Positions 8,344 to 17,250 of a DNA stretch of 64,000 nt are shown here, piece by piece; the first letter of the stretch is position 1; every line of letters starts with the position of its first letter. The stretch comes from Sedimentisphaerales bacterium (GTDB lineage: Bacteria > Planctomycetota > Phycisphaerae > Sedimentisphaerales > Anaerobacaceae), in contig JAFGPS010000195.1 of the NCBI GenBank assembly GCA_016936075.1, positions 50,176-114,175 of the forward strand. The letters are read 5' to 3'. The translations under genes and the position numbers were made by a program. Below the pieces are notes generated by a model, which was given only the letters and a program-made list of their open reading frames with translations, searched no databases and was not told where the DNA came from.

Positions 8344-9690
8344 TCAGACTGAATTTCTCCCCAGTAAATCATAGATTCTGCTGCAACTGTATCTCATCTT
8401 CTGCAATAGATGCAGTTTTTCGTCCAGGCTGTTAGGAGGAAAAACACAATTAAATTTGTCAGCGAAAGCCTCTGTTAATGTTTTTTCCAGCCATTCAGTA
8501 TCAAGTCCAGGTGAAATATAATAGACTGATTCAAACAAATCATCATCACGGCTAATAATACCTTCGCGAATCGCAAGCCTGGCAAGCGGCGTTCCTGGTA
8601 AAACGCGAATGCCCATAAAAATAAAATTCGCTGTTTGGCGCAAACTGCAAATATTTTCTATTCCCTCGAACACGGTTTTTTTAGTTTCCCCTGGACCACC
8701 AAACATATAATAAAACGCAGTTGCGACACCGTGTTTTAAAAACAACTCGTTCGAATTGATAATATCTTTAAACAAAAAATCTTTACCCAGACCTTTCAAA
8801 GTTGTATCAGTGGTAGCATCAGCACCTATTTCAGCAGCTTCAAGCCCGGTTAATTTCATCTTCTCAATAATCTCGTCATCAAGTCCTTTATCAGGGGTAA
8901 AAAATGCCATCCATGGAATACGAACCTTTCTCCTTATCATTTCATCTATCAGATTGCGATAAAGCCCTTCAGAGTCATTGAACACAGAATCAACGAAAAA
9001 GATATGCCCTGCATTGAAATTCTCATGAAGATTCAACAGGTCATCAACAATTTTCCCAGGATTACATACTCTAATCTTACTACCTTCAAGTACTGGATAA
9101 GAACAATACACACATCTTTTATTGCAGCCTCGTTTAGTTTGTATGGAAACTATATAACCTTTTTCCTGGTAAAACTTTAGTATCTCGCTATCATAATATG
9201 TACTGGGAATATCGTCATTCTCAAGATCTTTTTCTGCATATATAACTGGCTCAACCGGTTTCTCTCCACGTTCTAAGGCCGAGACAAATTTTAGTATTGC
9301 CTTTTCCCCTTCACCGACAATACCGTAATCTGCACCTGTTTGTTTTAAAGTTGGCAAAGGTAAAATTGAAAAACCTGATCCTCCAAGAATAACAGGTACC
9401 GTTGAAATATTATGAACTGTCTGTACAATTGATTTAACTGTATCTATGTAACATTCCTCATCAATCAAATTTACATTATCTATATTGCGAATTGAAATTC
9501 CTATTAGATCTGGAGAAACCGACTGTACAGCCTTGATTAATTTATCTAAAGACATCTCATTCTGCAGAAAATCGAATTGTGTCACCTCATGCCCATTGCT
9601 TTTGAGCGAGGCGGTAACCATCCCCATACCCAACGGAAAGACTGGATACGGCGAGGTCGCAATATTAGCGGATATCATCAGTATTTTCAT
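8344..9690 (-). CDS. B12-binding-type radical SAM protein
   Basis: A 448-residue class B radical SAM enzyme. The N-terminal ~150 residues form the cobalamin-binding-like Rossmann domain (LGGSGFS, GEGE loops); the cluster motif is GCNKRCVYC (C189, C193, C196). It overlaps the start of the preceding radical SAM gene's stop by 4 bp (9687-9690), so the two are translated as a pair. Such enzymes methylate, cyclise or rearrange unactivated carbons. B12-type radical SAM genes mixed with FabF/ACP/FabZ/CrtI genes are also a feature of candidate ladderane-lipid loci in anammox planctomycetes. The actual reaction here is unknown. Confidence 0.88.
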   Translation of the reverse strand: MKILMISANIATSPYPVFPLGMGMVTASLKSNGHEVTQFDFLQNEMSLDKLIKAVQSVSPDLIGISIRNIDNVNLIDEECYIDTVKSIVQTVHNISTVPVILGGSGFSILPLPTLKQTGADYGIVGEGEKAILKFVSALERGEKPVEPVIYAEKDLENDDIPSTYYDSEILKFYQEKGYIVSIQTKRGCNKRCVYCSYPVLEGSKIRVCNPGKIVDDLLNLHENFNAGHIFFVDSVFNDSEGLYRNLIDEMIRRKVRIPWMAFFTPDKGLDDEIIEKMKLTGLEAAEIGADATTDTTLKGLGKDFLFKDIINSNELFLKHGVATAFYYMFGGPGETKKTVFEGIENICSLRQTANFIFMGIRVLPGTPLARLAIREGIISRDDDLFESVYYISPGLDTEWLEKTLTEAFADKFNCVFPPNSLDEKLHLLQKMRYSCSRIYDLLGRNSV

Positions 9691-10967
9691 TTTATCTCTT
9701 TATTCCCGGTACTATCATATTCCGAAAGCCAGCGTCTTCGACGTCTTTTAACAGGATGATAAGTTCCGTCCATAACTTCCCGTTTGATGACTGACATGTA
9801 CAATTTGCCCATTTTTAACTCTTTTTCTCCAGGACCATAAAATGTATCCCACGCATATTGATGAAGTCGGTCGAGATCATCAACCGACATTTTAGCTGGT
9901 TTGAATACTGTCTGTGCACCAGTATAACGAATCCAATCATTATGAAGAATACGATTTTCTTCGATCAGCTTTTGACGAATTGGAGAATGTGGAAATGGTG
10001 TCATCACAGTGAATTCGGCAAGGTCAAGTTCTACTTCAAGCAGAAAATCAACCAGTCGCTTTATCGAATCTTCATCATGATCATCAGTTCCCAATATTAC
10101 TGTAGCTTCTACACCTATTCCTCGATCCTTCAAAGACTTGATAACTTTCCGAATATGATCGGAAGTATCAATCACAGCCTGATACACATACCAACTTCCT
10201 GCTGCCGCTGCGAGATCAAGCAATTCATCATCCAAACCGATTGGATGCGAAACCCATTTCTTTTTCAAAGGAGCTATCGCCCGAAACAGGTCCTTGGTCC
10301 ATTCAATATCCTGTGCAAAGGAATTATCTACGAAAAACAAACGATTGTTATCAATCCCTTCTAATTCTTCGACTACCTTATCGATGGGTCGAGGCCGAAA
10401 CTGACGACCACCCAAAAAAGGTGTACAACAAGGAAAACAATTGAATCGACAACCTCGTGAAGCGTGGACAAGATCAACCATCTGCACACCACGATAGTTA
10501 TAAAGTTCACGATTAAGAATATCACGACGTGCAGAGCCGATTAGGTTCATATTAGGAAACGCACGACGATAATCATAAACTTTTTTAAGTTTTCCATTCT
10601 TAAAATCGTCGAGTACTTTATCAATATATCCCTCAGCCTCTCCAAGAAAAACAGAATCGGCGTGTAATTGAGACTCTTCGCTATGCAGATTAACACCGAT
10701 TCCTCCTAAAATAACTGTCTTTCCCATCGCCCGATATTGATCAGCAATTTCCCAACTCCGCGGTATCTGGCAAGTCAACATGCAGGAAATCATAATTAAA
10801 TCGGCATCTTCATTAAAATCCAGCTTCTGAACATGCTCATCTGTAAATGATATTTCTATTTCATCGTCAAGTGCTGCTGCAAAGCAAACCGGTCCATGTG
10901 GAGGCAGGTGAAAACCCGGTTGATTTTTCATCTTGGGCCATTTGGCATATATAAGTTTAACCTTCAT
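9687..10967 (-). CDS. B12-binding-type radical SAM protein
   Basis: A 426-residue protein with an N-terminal cobalamin-binding-like domain (GGIGVNLHSEE, near 89-99) and a radical SAM domain with GCRFNCFPC (C173, C177, C180), followed by another Cys. Later FFVDNSF and ATVILGTDDHDEDS blocks are typical of the TIM barrel. It lies 6 bp after the CLF-like gene and overlaps the next radical SAM gene by 4 bp. With the neighbour at 8344 and the protein at 1-1399 it makes three class B radical SAM enzymes in one operon, which suggests sequential or combinatorial modification of the ACP-bound or lipid-bound chain. Confidence 0.88.
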   Translation of the reverse strand: MKVKLIYAKWPKMKNQPGFHLPPHGPVCFAAALDDEIEISFTDEHVQKLDFNEDADLIMISCMLTCQIPRSWEIADQYRAMGKTVILGGIGVNLHSEESQLHADSVFLGEAEGYIDKVLDDFKNGKLKKVYDYRRAFPNMNLIGSARRDILNRELYNYRGVQMVDLVHASRGCRFNCFPCCTPFLGGRQFRPRPIDKVVEELEGIDNNRLFFVDNSFAQDIEWTKDLFRAIAPLKKKWVSHPIGLDDELLDLAAAAGSWYVYQAVIDTSDHIRKVIKSLKDRGIGVEATVILGTDDHDEDSIKRLVDFLLEVELDLAEFTVMTPFPHSPIRQKLIEENRILHNDWIRYTGAQTVFKPAKMSVDDLDRLHQYAWDTFYGPGEKELKMGKLYMSVIKREVMDGTYHPVKRRRRRWLSEYDSTGNKEIK

Positions 10968-10973
10968 GGTTTT

Positions 10974-11618
10974 TTATGTCCTTTCTGAAGCTTCTTTAAT
11001 TTTTTTAGCACATTCTGCTATGTTTTCAGGCAAAAAACTCATATTAAAATGTTCAGTTGCTGCCTTACCGATTCTGACAATCAGTGCCGCCTGATAAAAC
11101 TCGTCTATAAGATTGATTAGCACAAATTTGGCCTGGGCAGTCTGCAACAGGTTTTCTACGGTCTGGATTTCCGAATTCATAGACTCATCCATTGCATCTA
11201 TATACAGCAAAGGACCCCTAAAGCCGAAATATATAGCCGCTTCAGCAATGGGACTGCTTGGCAAGGTGTATATAAATAAATTTGCACGCGAGAGTTTACG
11301 TCCTCCATCCAGGTAGTCTTGAAAAAAACGCTGATTAGATGCAATACAACCAGTTTTATTGATTGCCAGAAGTCCTATCTCATGCAACTGTTCACTGTTG
11401 GTCAATCCTGCATCGCGCAAGGCAAGTGTCGTTGCAATAAATAATTTTTGTGTCAACGCCTCAAAGCGTCCGAAATTCTTAATTGTCTCTCGAAAAAGAT
11501 TGTCTTCAAATCCCAATCGTTCTAATGAAACACGATTAGCATAATCAACTTGACTGCGATTGCGGCCTTGGCCGTAACATTGATCATTCAACCATCCTAA
11601 ACCTAAAATATCTATCAT
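10974..11618 (-). CDS. Truncated ketosynthase-like chain-length factor
   Basis: A 214-residue protein resembling only the N-terminal half of a ketosynthase (compare MIDILGLGW with the FabF first strand, FGRFEALTQKLFIATTLALRDAG with the dimer helix, and YFGFRGPLLYIDA with the loop that normally carries Cys). No catalytic Cys or His motif is present. This size and pattern match the Ketoacyl-synt_2 type 'chain length factor' proteins of aryl-polyene clusters (ApeC-like). It follows a complete KS by 8 bp, forming the second KS/CLF pair of the operon. Confidence 0.68.
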   Translation of the reverse strand: MIDILGLGWLNDQCYGQGRNRSQVDYANRVSLERLGFEDNLFRETIKNFGRFEALTQKLFIATTLALRDAGLTNSEQLHEIGLLAINKTGCIASNQRFFQDYLDGGRKLSRANLFIYTLPSSPIAEAAIYFGFRGPLLYIDAMDESMNSEIQTVENLLQTAQAKFVLINLIDEFYQAALIVRIGKAATEHFNMSFLPENIAECAKKIKEASERT

Positions 11619-11626
11619 AGCCTTAT

Positions 11627-12739
11627 TTACCGACTTATGACTAAAGCCGCATTAACCCCACCAAAGCCGGAATTTGTCGTCAAAGCAACCTGACAATCAT
11701 GACTCTTCTTATTTGTTACGATCCAACCCTTCGCATCATCGTCAATTTTATTTATCCTTGAAGAAGGAGGAATAGTTTTCATCTTTAAAAACTGCAATGT
11801 TAAAGCAGTTTCCAGCAAACCGGCAACTCCCAAAGTATGACCAAGAGCACCCTTAACAGAGAAGGTACAGTGTGGTTGTGAAAAAACTTGTTTAAAAGCT
11901 TGCATCTCCATAGCATCATTGTAGCGTGTTCCAGTGCCATGAGCACAGATGAAGCCAATACTATCAGAATCTATTTCTGCATTGTTGAACGCCAAACGAA
12001 TAGCACGGGCCAAACCATCTCCATCACGTGCCGGACCTGTCATATGATTGGCGTCATTACTTAATCCCCAACCCAAAACATATCCCAAAATTGAACGATG
12101 TTCCCGCCTGGCCCGGTCTTCCGACATTAGTAACATATAGCCTGCCGCTTCTCCGAGACTAAGACCTTGACGCTCTGCATCAAACGGTCTTGCACCTTCC
12201 GGGTCAAGTGCCATTAAAGAGGAAAATCCAGTAAACACAAATTCCGTTACTGCATCGCAGGTTACTATAAGCACTGCATCTTCGTTTTCTGATTCTATTG
12301 ATGCGGCCGCTAATCCGATTGCGGCAGTGGATGATGTACATGCGGATGAAACAACGCTCGCCTTACCCTGTAAACCATATAAATCATAAACCTTTTTCAG
12401 TAATTCACTCAACTGGCTTTCAGAGCATTGTTTATTATCTTCCAGGATAGCCTGTTCTAATATATCTACCTCACCTGTGGTGGTTGCCAACAACAAAGCG
12501 GCATCATTGGGTATTGCTTTTGGAGATAGCTGAGTTAGCATTTGCCAAACTAAAGAAAAATCCTTATGATAGGTAAGACCTTCAATTGTCGCTGCCACAG
12601 AACAGCCAAATGATGAAACATCAAAACGGTCTACCGGTTTAATGGCACTATGTCCTTCACAAAGATTTGTCCAGCACTTTTCGATACCCAGACCAAATGG
12701 TGTCACTATATCACTATCAACGATAACAGCCTTACTCAA
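11627..12739 (-). CDS. 3-oxoacyl-ACP synthase (ketosynthase)
   Basis: A 370-residue ketosynthase with a full triad: Cys134 in SSACTSS, His267 in CAHGTGT and His301 in GHTLGV. It is a little shorter than FabF because the segment between the first strand and the nucleophile is reduced. The start overlaps the thioesterase stop by 4 bp. The next gene (10974-11618) is a half-length dead KS, so this is the condensing subunit of a second KS/CLF pair. It is distinct from the KS at 4047 (NACSSG) and the one at 19869 (HATAT loop), so the three KSs are not simple recent duplicates. Confidence 0.9.
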   Translation of the reverse strand: MSKAVIVDSDIVTPFGLGIEKCWTNLCEGHSAIKPVDRFDVSSFGCSVAATIEGLTYHKDFSLVWQMLTQLSPKAIPNDAALLLATTTGEVDILEQAILEDNKQCSESQLSELLKKVYDLYGLQGKASVVSSACTSSTAAIGLAAASIESENEDAVLIVTCDAVTEFVFTGFSSLMALDPEGARPFDAERQGLSLGEAAGYMLLMSEDRARREHRSILGYVLGWGLSNDANHMTGPARDGDGLARAIRLAFNNAEIDSDSIGFICAHGTGTRYNDAMEMQAFKQVFSQPHCTFSVKGALGHTLGVAGLLETALTLQFLKMKTIPPSSRINKIDDDAKGWIVTNKKSHDCQVALTTNSGFGGVNAALVISR

Positions 12740-13206
12740 TTAAATTCTCCATTGATCCAGCGTTCAATACATGTCTGCCACAGGTCCGGTCCAACAATAA
12801 ACGGGAGTTTATTTTTAGCGTCGACAAACATCTGAACAGTAAAACCACTTGCCGCGAGAGAACCATCCTCTTTGATTACCTGATACTCAACATTTATTCG
12901 TGACGCTTCAGTAAAAATCATCTTGCCGATTACCGTGCAGACTTCATCCAACATTAATGGCTGAAAATAATCAACATGAAACTGGACAACAGGTGCATGG
13001 ATTGAACATTCGTAAAACTTTTCATATGTTAATCCACACAATCGCCGTAATTCAGTTGAAACCTCTTCGAAGAGAACGGCATAATAGCCATGCCACATCA
13101 CGGCCATTGCATCAACCTCGCCAAAACGAATCCGGCGTTTAAGACTATAGACTATCGGCGACGGATCGCCTGGCTCGCATTTGAAATAAGTTTTTTTTCT
13201 ACGCAA
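12736..13206 (-). CDS. 4-hydroxybenzoyl-CoA-type (hotdog) acyl thioesterase
   Basis: A 156-residue hotdog-fold thioesterase of the YbgC/4HBT type. The active-site strand-helix reads RFGEVDAMAVMWHGYY (Asp32, His39), and FHVDYFQPL and FTEASRINVEY match the following conserved strands. It probably releases or edits acyl chains from ACP; ApeK is the equivalent in aryl-polyene pathways. It overlaps the dehydratase upstream by 8 bp and the KS downstream by 4 bp, in one coupled block. Confidence 0.85.
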   Translation of the reverse strand: MRRKKTYFKCEPGDPSPIVYSLKRRIRFGEVDAMAVMWHGYYAVLFEEVSTELRRLCGLTYEKFYECSIHAPVVQFHVDYFQPLMLDEVCTVIGKMIFTEASRINVEYQVIKEDGSLAASGFTVQMFVDAKNKLPFIVGPDLWQTCIERWINGEFN

Positions 13207-13552
13207 AAGACACCTTCATTTTAATGCTCGCGATACGTTGTGTGTCAATTTTAACATTGGCGATAACAGTATTTTCATCAAGTTTACAGTCAAAATTTAC
13301 CATCTGACCAGGAATAATAACTGTGAAAAATTTTGAATTTATCAGCTCGGTCATGTAAATTGTTTTGCCTTTGAGCCGCTGGATAAGGACCAGAACAGTT
13401 TCCAGCAAACACACCCCAGGCAGGATCGGATTCTGAGGGAAATGACCCTGAAATCCGAGAAAGTCCTTATCAAAACAAAGCGTTGCCGTTATCTCATCAT
13501 CATGTACATTCACTTGCTGGATACAACTATCAATCTGCGTCCTAATCGACAT
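13199..13552 (-). CDS. FabZ-like 3-hydroxyacyl-ACP dehydratase (hotdog)
   Basis: A 117-residue single-hotdog protein with the FabZ active-site signature GHFPQNPILPG (His37) and Glu51 in the following helix (CLLETV). It should dehydrate 3-hydroxyacyl-ACP to the enoyl form; with no enoyl reductase gene visible in the operon, repeated cycles would leave conjugated double bonds. It corresponds to ApeI of aryl-polyene systems. A second dehydratase-like domain is fused to the radical SAM protein at 17247-18725. Confidence 0.82.
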   Translation of the reverse strand: MSIRTQIDSCIQQVNVHDDEITATLCFDKDFLGFQGHFPQNPILPGVCLLETVLVLIQRLKGKTIYMTELINSKFFTVIIPGQMVNFDCKLDENTVIANVKIDTQRIASIKMKVSFA

Positions 13553-14216
13553 GAAATTCCTTGGTCCTAATAATCAATTTATAATGGTATTTCTTATTAC
13601 TTAGAAAAATGCCCTGGGGATAAAAAGCCTGGGGACTATTCAGGTAATTATAATATTGAATTACAACTCTACTACCTTTATCCATGACTTGCTTTTCTAT
13701 CAGATTGGCATTAGAGCCTCCAAAAACAAAACGAGTCTTACCGCCTTCAGAATTTTTTTGATTAAAAGTAAACTTACAACGGCTGCGTTTCAATGCAGCC
13801 GTTGGACTCGGAGTCCAATCAAAATATATTCTATTAATATCTTTAGCTATTTCTGTTAATATTTCAGGCTGATTGTCCTCACCTGAAAAAGAATATTCAG
13901 TTTTTAATCCGTTAGGATCTTTTTGGATAGTCAATAAACGAACACCCATCAGTGTCATACAGGTCAGACTGAATGACTGTGTTTCATCATTAACCGAGAG
14001 ATATCCTAAACCTGTCATTTCTTTGCCAAAAAAATGAATAGTAAAACTCTGCAATGCTTCAAAGTTTTTTGTAATTTTATCCTCAAACTGCTTGGTAACC
14101 ACATTGGGATCCATTCCAGAGATATCTACAAGCTGAACCTTTGGAAATGGATTTGTAACACAAGAACTTAAAAAAAATACAGGAAAAATTAACAAAACTA
14201 AAACTGTTTTTTTCAT
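13542..14216 (-). CDS. Outer-membrane lipoprotein, DUF3261-like
   Basis: A 224-residue lipoprotein: the signal peptide ends in the lipobox LSSC (Cys19). The rest is beta-rich and weakly conserved, matching by size and position the DUF3261-type lipoprotein found after LolA and MMPL genes in aryl-polyene operons (ApeN-like). The next residue after Cys is Val, which favours outer-membrane sorting. It overlaps the MMPL gene by 4 bp (14213-14216). A role in receiving or placing the exported lipid in the outer membrane is an inference from context. Confidence 0.65.
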   Translation of the reverse strand: MKKTVLVLLIFPVFFLSSCVTNPFPKVQLVDISGMDPNVVTKQFEDKITKNFEALQSFTIHFFGKEMTGLGYLSVNDETQSFSLTCMTLMGVRLLTIQKDPNGLKTEYSFSGEDNQPEILTEIAKDINRIYFDWTPSPTAALKRSRCKFTFNQKNSEGGKTRFVFGGSNANLIEKQVMDKGSRVVIQYYNYLNSPQAFYPQGIFLSNKKYHYKLIIRTKEFHVD

Positions 14217-16612
14217 TCAACTTTTCTCTTTACAGGAAATAATGAATATAAAGCCGGTACTACTAACATACTAACCAGGTAACCAGTAGTAATTCCAATC
14301 ACTACTGTACTGCCAACATAAAAAAGGGTTGGATGCTGTGCAAACAATAATGAACCTGCCCCTATTAATGTAGTTCCTGCTGACAATGTCACTGCTGTAT
14401 TAGTTCCAAGGTTTAATTGATGGCTTCTACTGAAGACAACAAAGACACCATAGTCTATACAAAGGCCAATAACCACTATACAAGCCATCAAATGTGCGAC
14501 ATTTAATGTATGTCCCATCCAATGAATTACCGCTAATATGCTGATAGAAGCCGCAACTACAGGTACAAGAGAAAACAAGGTCATACGAATATTACGCAGA
14601 ATCGCAAAACATAATATAACCACTAATAACAATGCAACCAACACAATCCGCATAAGTTCATGATTATAGAGAGCAGTCATTCGTTCCGAGAAATTTCGAT
14701 TTGAAATGATTTTCAAATCTGAAAAGTTACCTTTAAGGCTATTTAAAATTGCTATGTTATCTTTAGTATCATCGAGCATTGTAATTACACTAAATATTCC
14801 ATCCTGATTCAGAACAAAGCGTTCTCTGAATTGATTAAACAGGGTATTATTTTCCGGCAGCTCCTGATTTGAAAAAGAATACTTTATTCCCTCCCAAAAC
14901 GGATCAAATGCATCTTCAGTAAATCCGAAAATTTCTGATTTCTCAACAATAGCAGCCTTAACATGATTAATTCGTTCGTTTGACCAAAAATTATTCCAAC
15001 TATCTACATTTTTCTTACGTTCTTTTGCTGATTTCCAAACGACGCTCAAACTTGCCAGTTCCTCATCATCCATTTCCCGCCGTAATGCTGTATATAAAAG
15101 ATCATTTTTTTCGAGCGCTTGTTCAAAAGTCTTATCCTGAACCACTGCCAATGCCTGACCTTCCTGACCATACCCCCAATCATTTTGAAAGTTTTGTTCC
15201 TGGTCAGTATAAATTTTTGCAATTCCATCAAGTTGGGAAATATCACTTTCAAATTCAGAACCTAAAGCACCCCAGAGTCCAATTGATAAAAAGATTAGAA
15301 ATATTACTGTACGCCCTATTGCTTGTTTTTTTGAAAACACTTTTCTTGATTTAATCACCGCTATCAAAGGCTTTGGTTTTATATATATCGGCAATAAGAC
15401 CAATGACCCGAACAACGCCAATAAAAGCCCGAAGAAAGCAAACCAGGCCAAATACTGATACATTGGAATGCTGCAGACAAGAAATGCCATAAAAACAGAC
15501 AACGTAGTAAATGCACCTATCAGCAATGGCTTCATAACTTCCGTAATCGCCCGATGAGCATCACGAGTAACTCGGATAGCTGTATAAATGTGAATACCAT
15601 AATCTACGGCAATACCAATAATAACCGATCCTAATCCCATTACAATTGGTGATATAGTACCGGTAACCAACTCCGTCAAATTTGCAGCCAAAACAACCGC
15701 TCCCAACGGCAGGATAAAGATTATTCCGGCATGATAATCACGGAAGTACAACACGAATAGAATTAAAAAAGCGATTCCAGTAATCGTGAAGGTCACATTT
15801 ATATCTCGTTGGATTGTAGTTTGGTTGCTGACTGTGTGTGTATGGCTGCACATCAAATCTGCCTTGATACCCTGAGGCAGTTTTTTAATCTCTGACTCTA
15901 AAGACTCAATCAAAATTTTGGATTCTGTAGAATTTGTAAATGGCACTGGTGTATCCAGAATCATCAGAGTATGCAATTGATCAGAACTGACTAATCGACC
16001 CTGAATTAACTGAATATCGTAGCCAAACGAATTTGAAAGTCTCAGTAATTTATTCTGTAAGATAGTTTGAATATTTAATGGATCCTGCCTAAACAACTCT
16101 GAAAGGAAGGATCCCTGTGGACTCATCAACTGAGTATATTTTGACCGAAGAGCTTTTTCGACTTCATCTTCGCTGGTCATCTTTAGAAGAGTTTCGTAGT
16201 CTTTTGGTCCCAACAATTCCGGGACTTTCTGCATCATAGAAAAGACATCTTCAGTTACCTCAGTCTCACTGAATCCTTTTACAATCCCGGATATTAGGTT
16301 TGGATCCAAATCGGAAGCAAATTCATCGGTCACATCCAGAAGTTCAGGCAGTGAATAAACTGATGGGTCCCTTGTGAAAGACAGAAGTATCTTACCTGAA
16401 AGTTGACTATCTCGAAGGAAGTAAATAACATCGGTAACATCACTATCCTGAGGCAACATTAATTCTATACTGTTGTTCCAGTTTAGAGTAAACAATCTTG
16501 CGCCAGCTAACAACAATACCAGGAACAAAAATATCCCTGTAAGAAACCGATGGCGGCCTAAACTATTGATAATCTTAAAAATCAGTTGGTTCACTTTGGG
16601 GAAACATCCCAC
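14213..16612 (-). CDS. MMPL/RND-family lipid exporter
   Basis: A 799-residue transporter with 12 predicted membrane helices in two sets of six and two large periplasmic domains, with the GIAVDYGIH and GLCIDYGVF motifs characteristic of the MMPL/HpnN branch of RND permeases. ATG at 16612 overlaps the LolA gene by 22 bp; a GTG at 16594 would overlap the LolA stop by 4 bp, as at many junctions of this operon, so the true start may be 16594. It likely moves the finished polyene-lipid across or out of the inner membrane together with LolA and the DUF3261 lipoprotein (ApeM-like). Confidence 0.87.
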   Translation of the reverse strand: MGCFPKVNQLIFKIINSLGRHRFLTGIFLFLVLLLAGARLFTLNWNNSIELMLPQDSDVTDVIYFLRDSQLSGKILLSFTRDPSVYSLPELLDVTDEFASDLDPNLISGIVKGFSETEVTEDVFSMMQKVPELLGPKDYETLLKMTSEDEVEKALRSKYTQLMSPQGSFLSELFRQDPLNIQTILQNKLLRLSNSFGYDIQLIQGRLVSSDQLHTLMILDTPVPFTNSTESKILIESLESEIKKLPQGIKADLMCSHTHTVSNQTTIQRDINVTFTITGIAFLILFVLYFRDYHAGIIFILPLGAVVLAANLTELVTGTISPIVMGLGSVIIGIAVDYGIHIYTAIRVTRDAHRAITEVMKPLLIGAFTTLSVFMAFLVCSIPMYQYLAWFAFFGLLLALFGSLVLLPIYIKPKPLIAVIKSRKVFSKKQAIGRTVIFLIFLSIGLWGALGSEFESDISQLDGIAKIYTDQEQNFQNDWGYGQEGQALAVVQDKTFEQALEKNDLLYTALRREMDDEELASLSVVWKSAKERKKNVDSWNNFWSNERINHVKAAIVEKSEIFGFTEDAFDPFWEGIKYSFSNQELPENNTLFNQFRERFVLNQDGIFSVITMLDDTKDNIAILNSLKGNFSDLKIISNRNFSERMTALYNHELMRIVLVALLLVVILCFAILRNIRMTLFSLVPVVAASISILAVIHWMGHTLNVAHLMACIVVIGLCIDYGVFVVFSRSHQLNLGTNTAVTLSAGTTLIGAGSLLFAQHPTLFYVGSTVVIGITTGYLVSMLVVPALYSLFPVKRKVE

Positions 16613-17250
16613 TTTATAGTTGGAATATCTTGATTGAGCAATACTTTCTCGAAGAGAGTTGTTGTCGTATCACCATTAACTTCCAAAATAGTCATCGATT
16701 CAATGTAACGACGATCAGTACGGATAACAACTCGTAGTTCTTTAATGGCATGTTTTATTTGATTGGTTTCTTTGGGTGCAAAACTAAGGGTTAGCGGATT
16801 CTGGTTGAGAATACGTAGATTGTAATTTTTCTTTAATTCCGAAAACTCTCCAGAAAACCAACTTTTAATTTGCACCAGAATTTGCTCGAAAACCTGGCTG
16901 TTTGCAAAAAGCAGATCCTTTGTTTTACCAGTCTCCTGATCCCATTCGACAGCTTTTTTACCCTTGAGCATAAGTGCGTATTGAACTGGCTCATACACTC
17001 TCCATAAAAGACTATCAGGTACTTGAAGAAGTATATGCCCTTTGATTGTAACAGGATGCTTAAACAGTTTGAGTTTTTTAGTTTGAACAAAATCCGTTTG
17101 TACGGTTTTTATCTTTGAGAACGACTTTTCGAGTTCCATTAAAATATCATTAGCATCGACAGCCGGTTTATTAACATCTACAATCGGTTCAGCCGAATAA
17201 ACCTCAACAACAAATAAAAAACACAATCCAAAAATCAGGATACGTTTCAT
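16591..17250 (-). CDS. LolA-like periplasmic lipid carrier
   Basis: A 219-residue secreted protein with signal peptide (ending near VYSA). The body matches the LolA fold of cluster-associated carriers: FSKIKTVQTDFVQTKKLKLF, then GHILLQVPDSLLWRV and EPVQYALMLKGKKAVEWD. It probably shuttles the lipid product through the periplasm rather than general lipoproteins, because it is coupled to an MMPL exporter (overlap 22 bp) and to a radical SAM-dehydratase gene (4 bp overlap at 17247-17250). ApeL is the aryl-polyene counterpart. Confidence 0.85.
   Translation of the reverse strand: MKRILIFGLCFLFVVEVYSAEPIVDVNKPAVDANDILMELEKSFSKIKTVQTDFVQTKKLKLFKHPVTIKGHILLQVPDSLLWRVYEPVQYALMLKGKKAVEWDQETGKTKDLLFANSQVFEQILVQIKSWFSGEFSELKKNYNLRILNQNPLTLSFAPKETNQIKHAIKELRVVIRTDRRYIESMTILEVNGDTTTTLFEKVLLNQDIPTIKWDVSPK

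Noticed and set aside
9858..10364. 168-residue plus-strand open frame inside the radical SAM gene
   Set aside because: Antisense shadow of a well-supported gene; no ribosome site or family resemblance.
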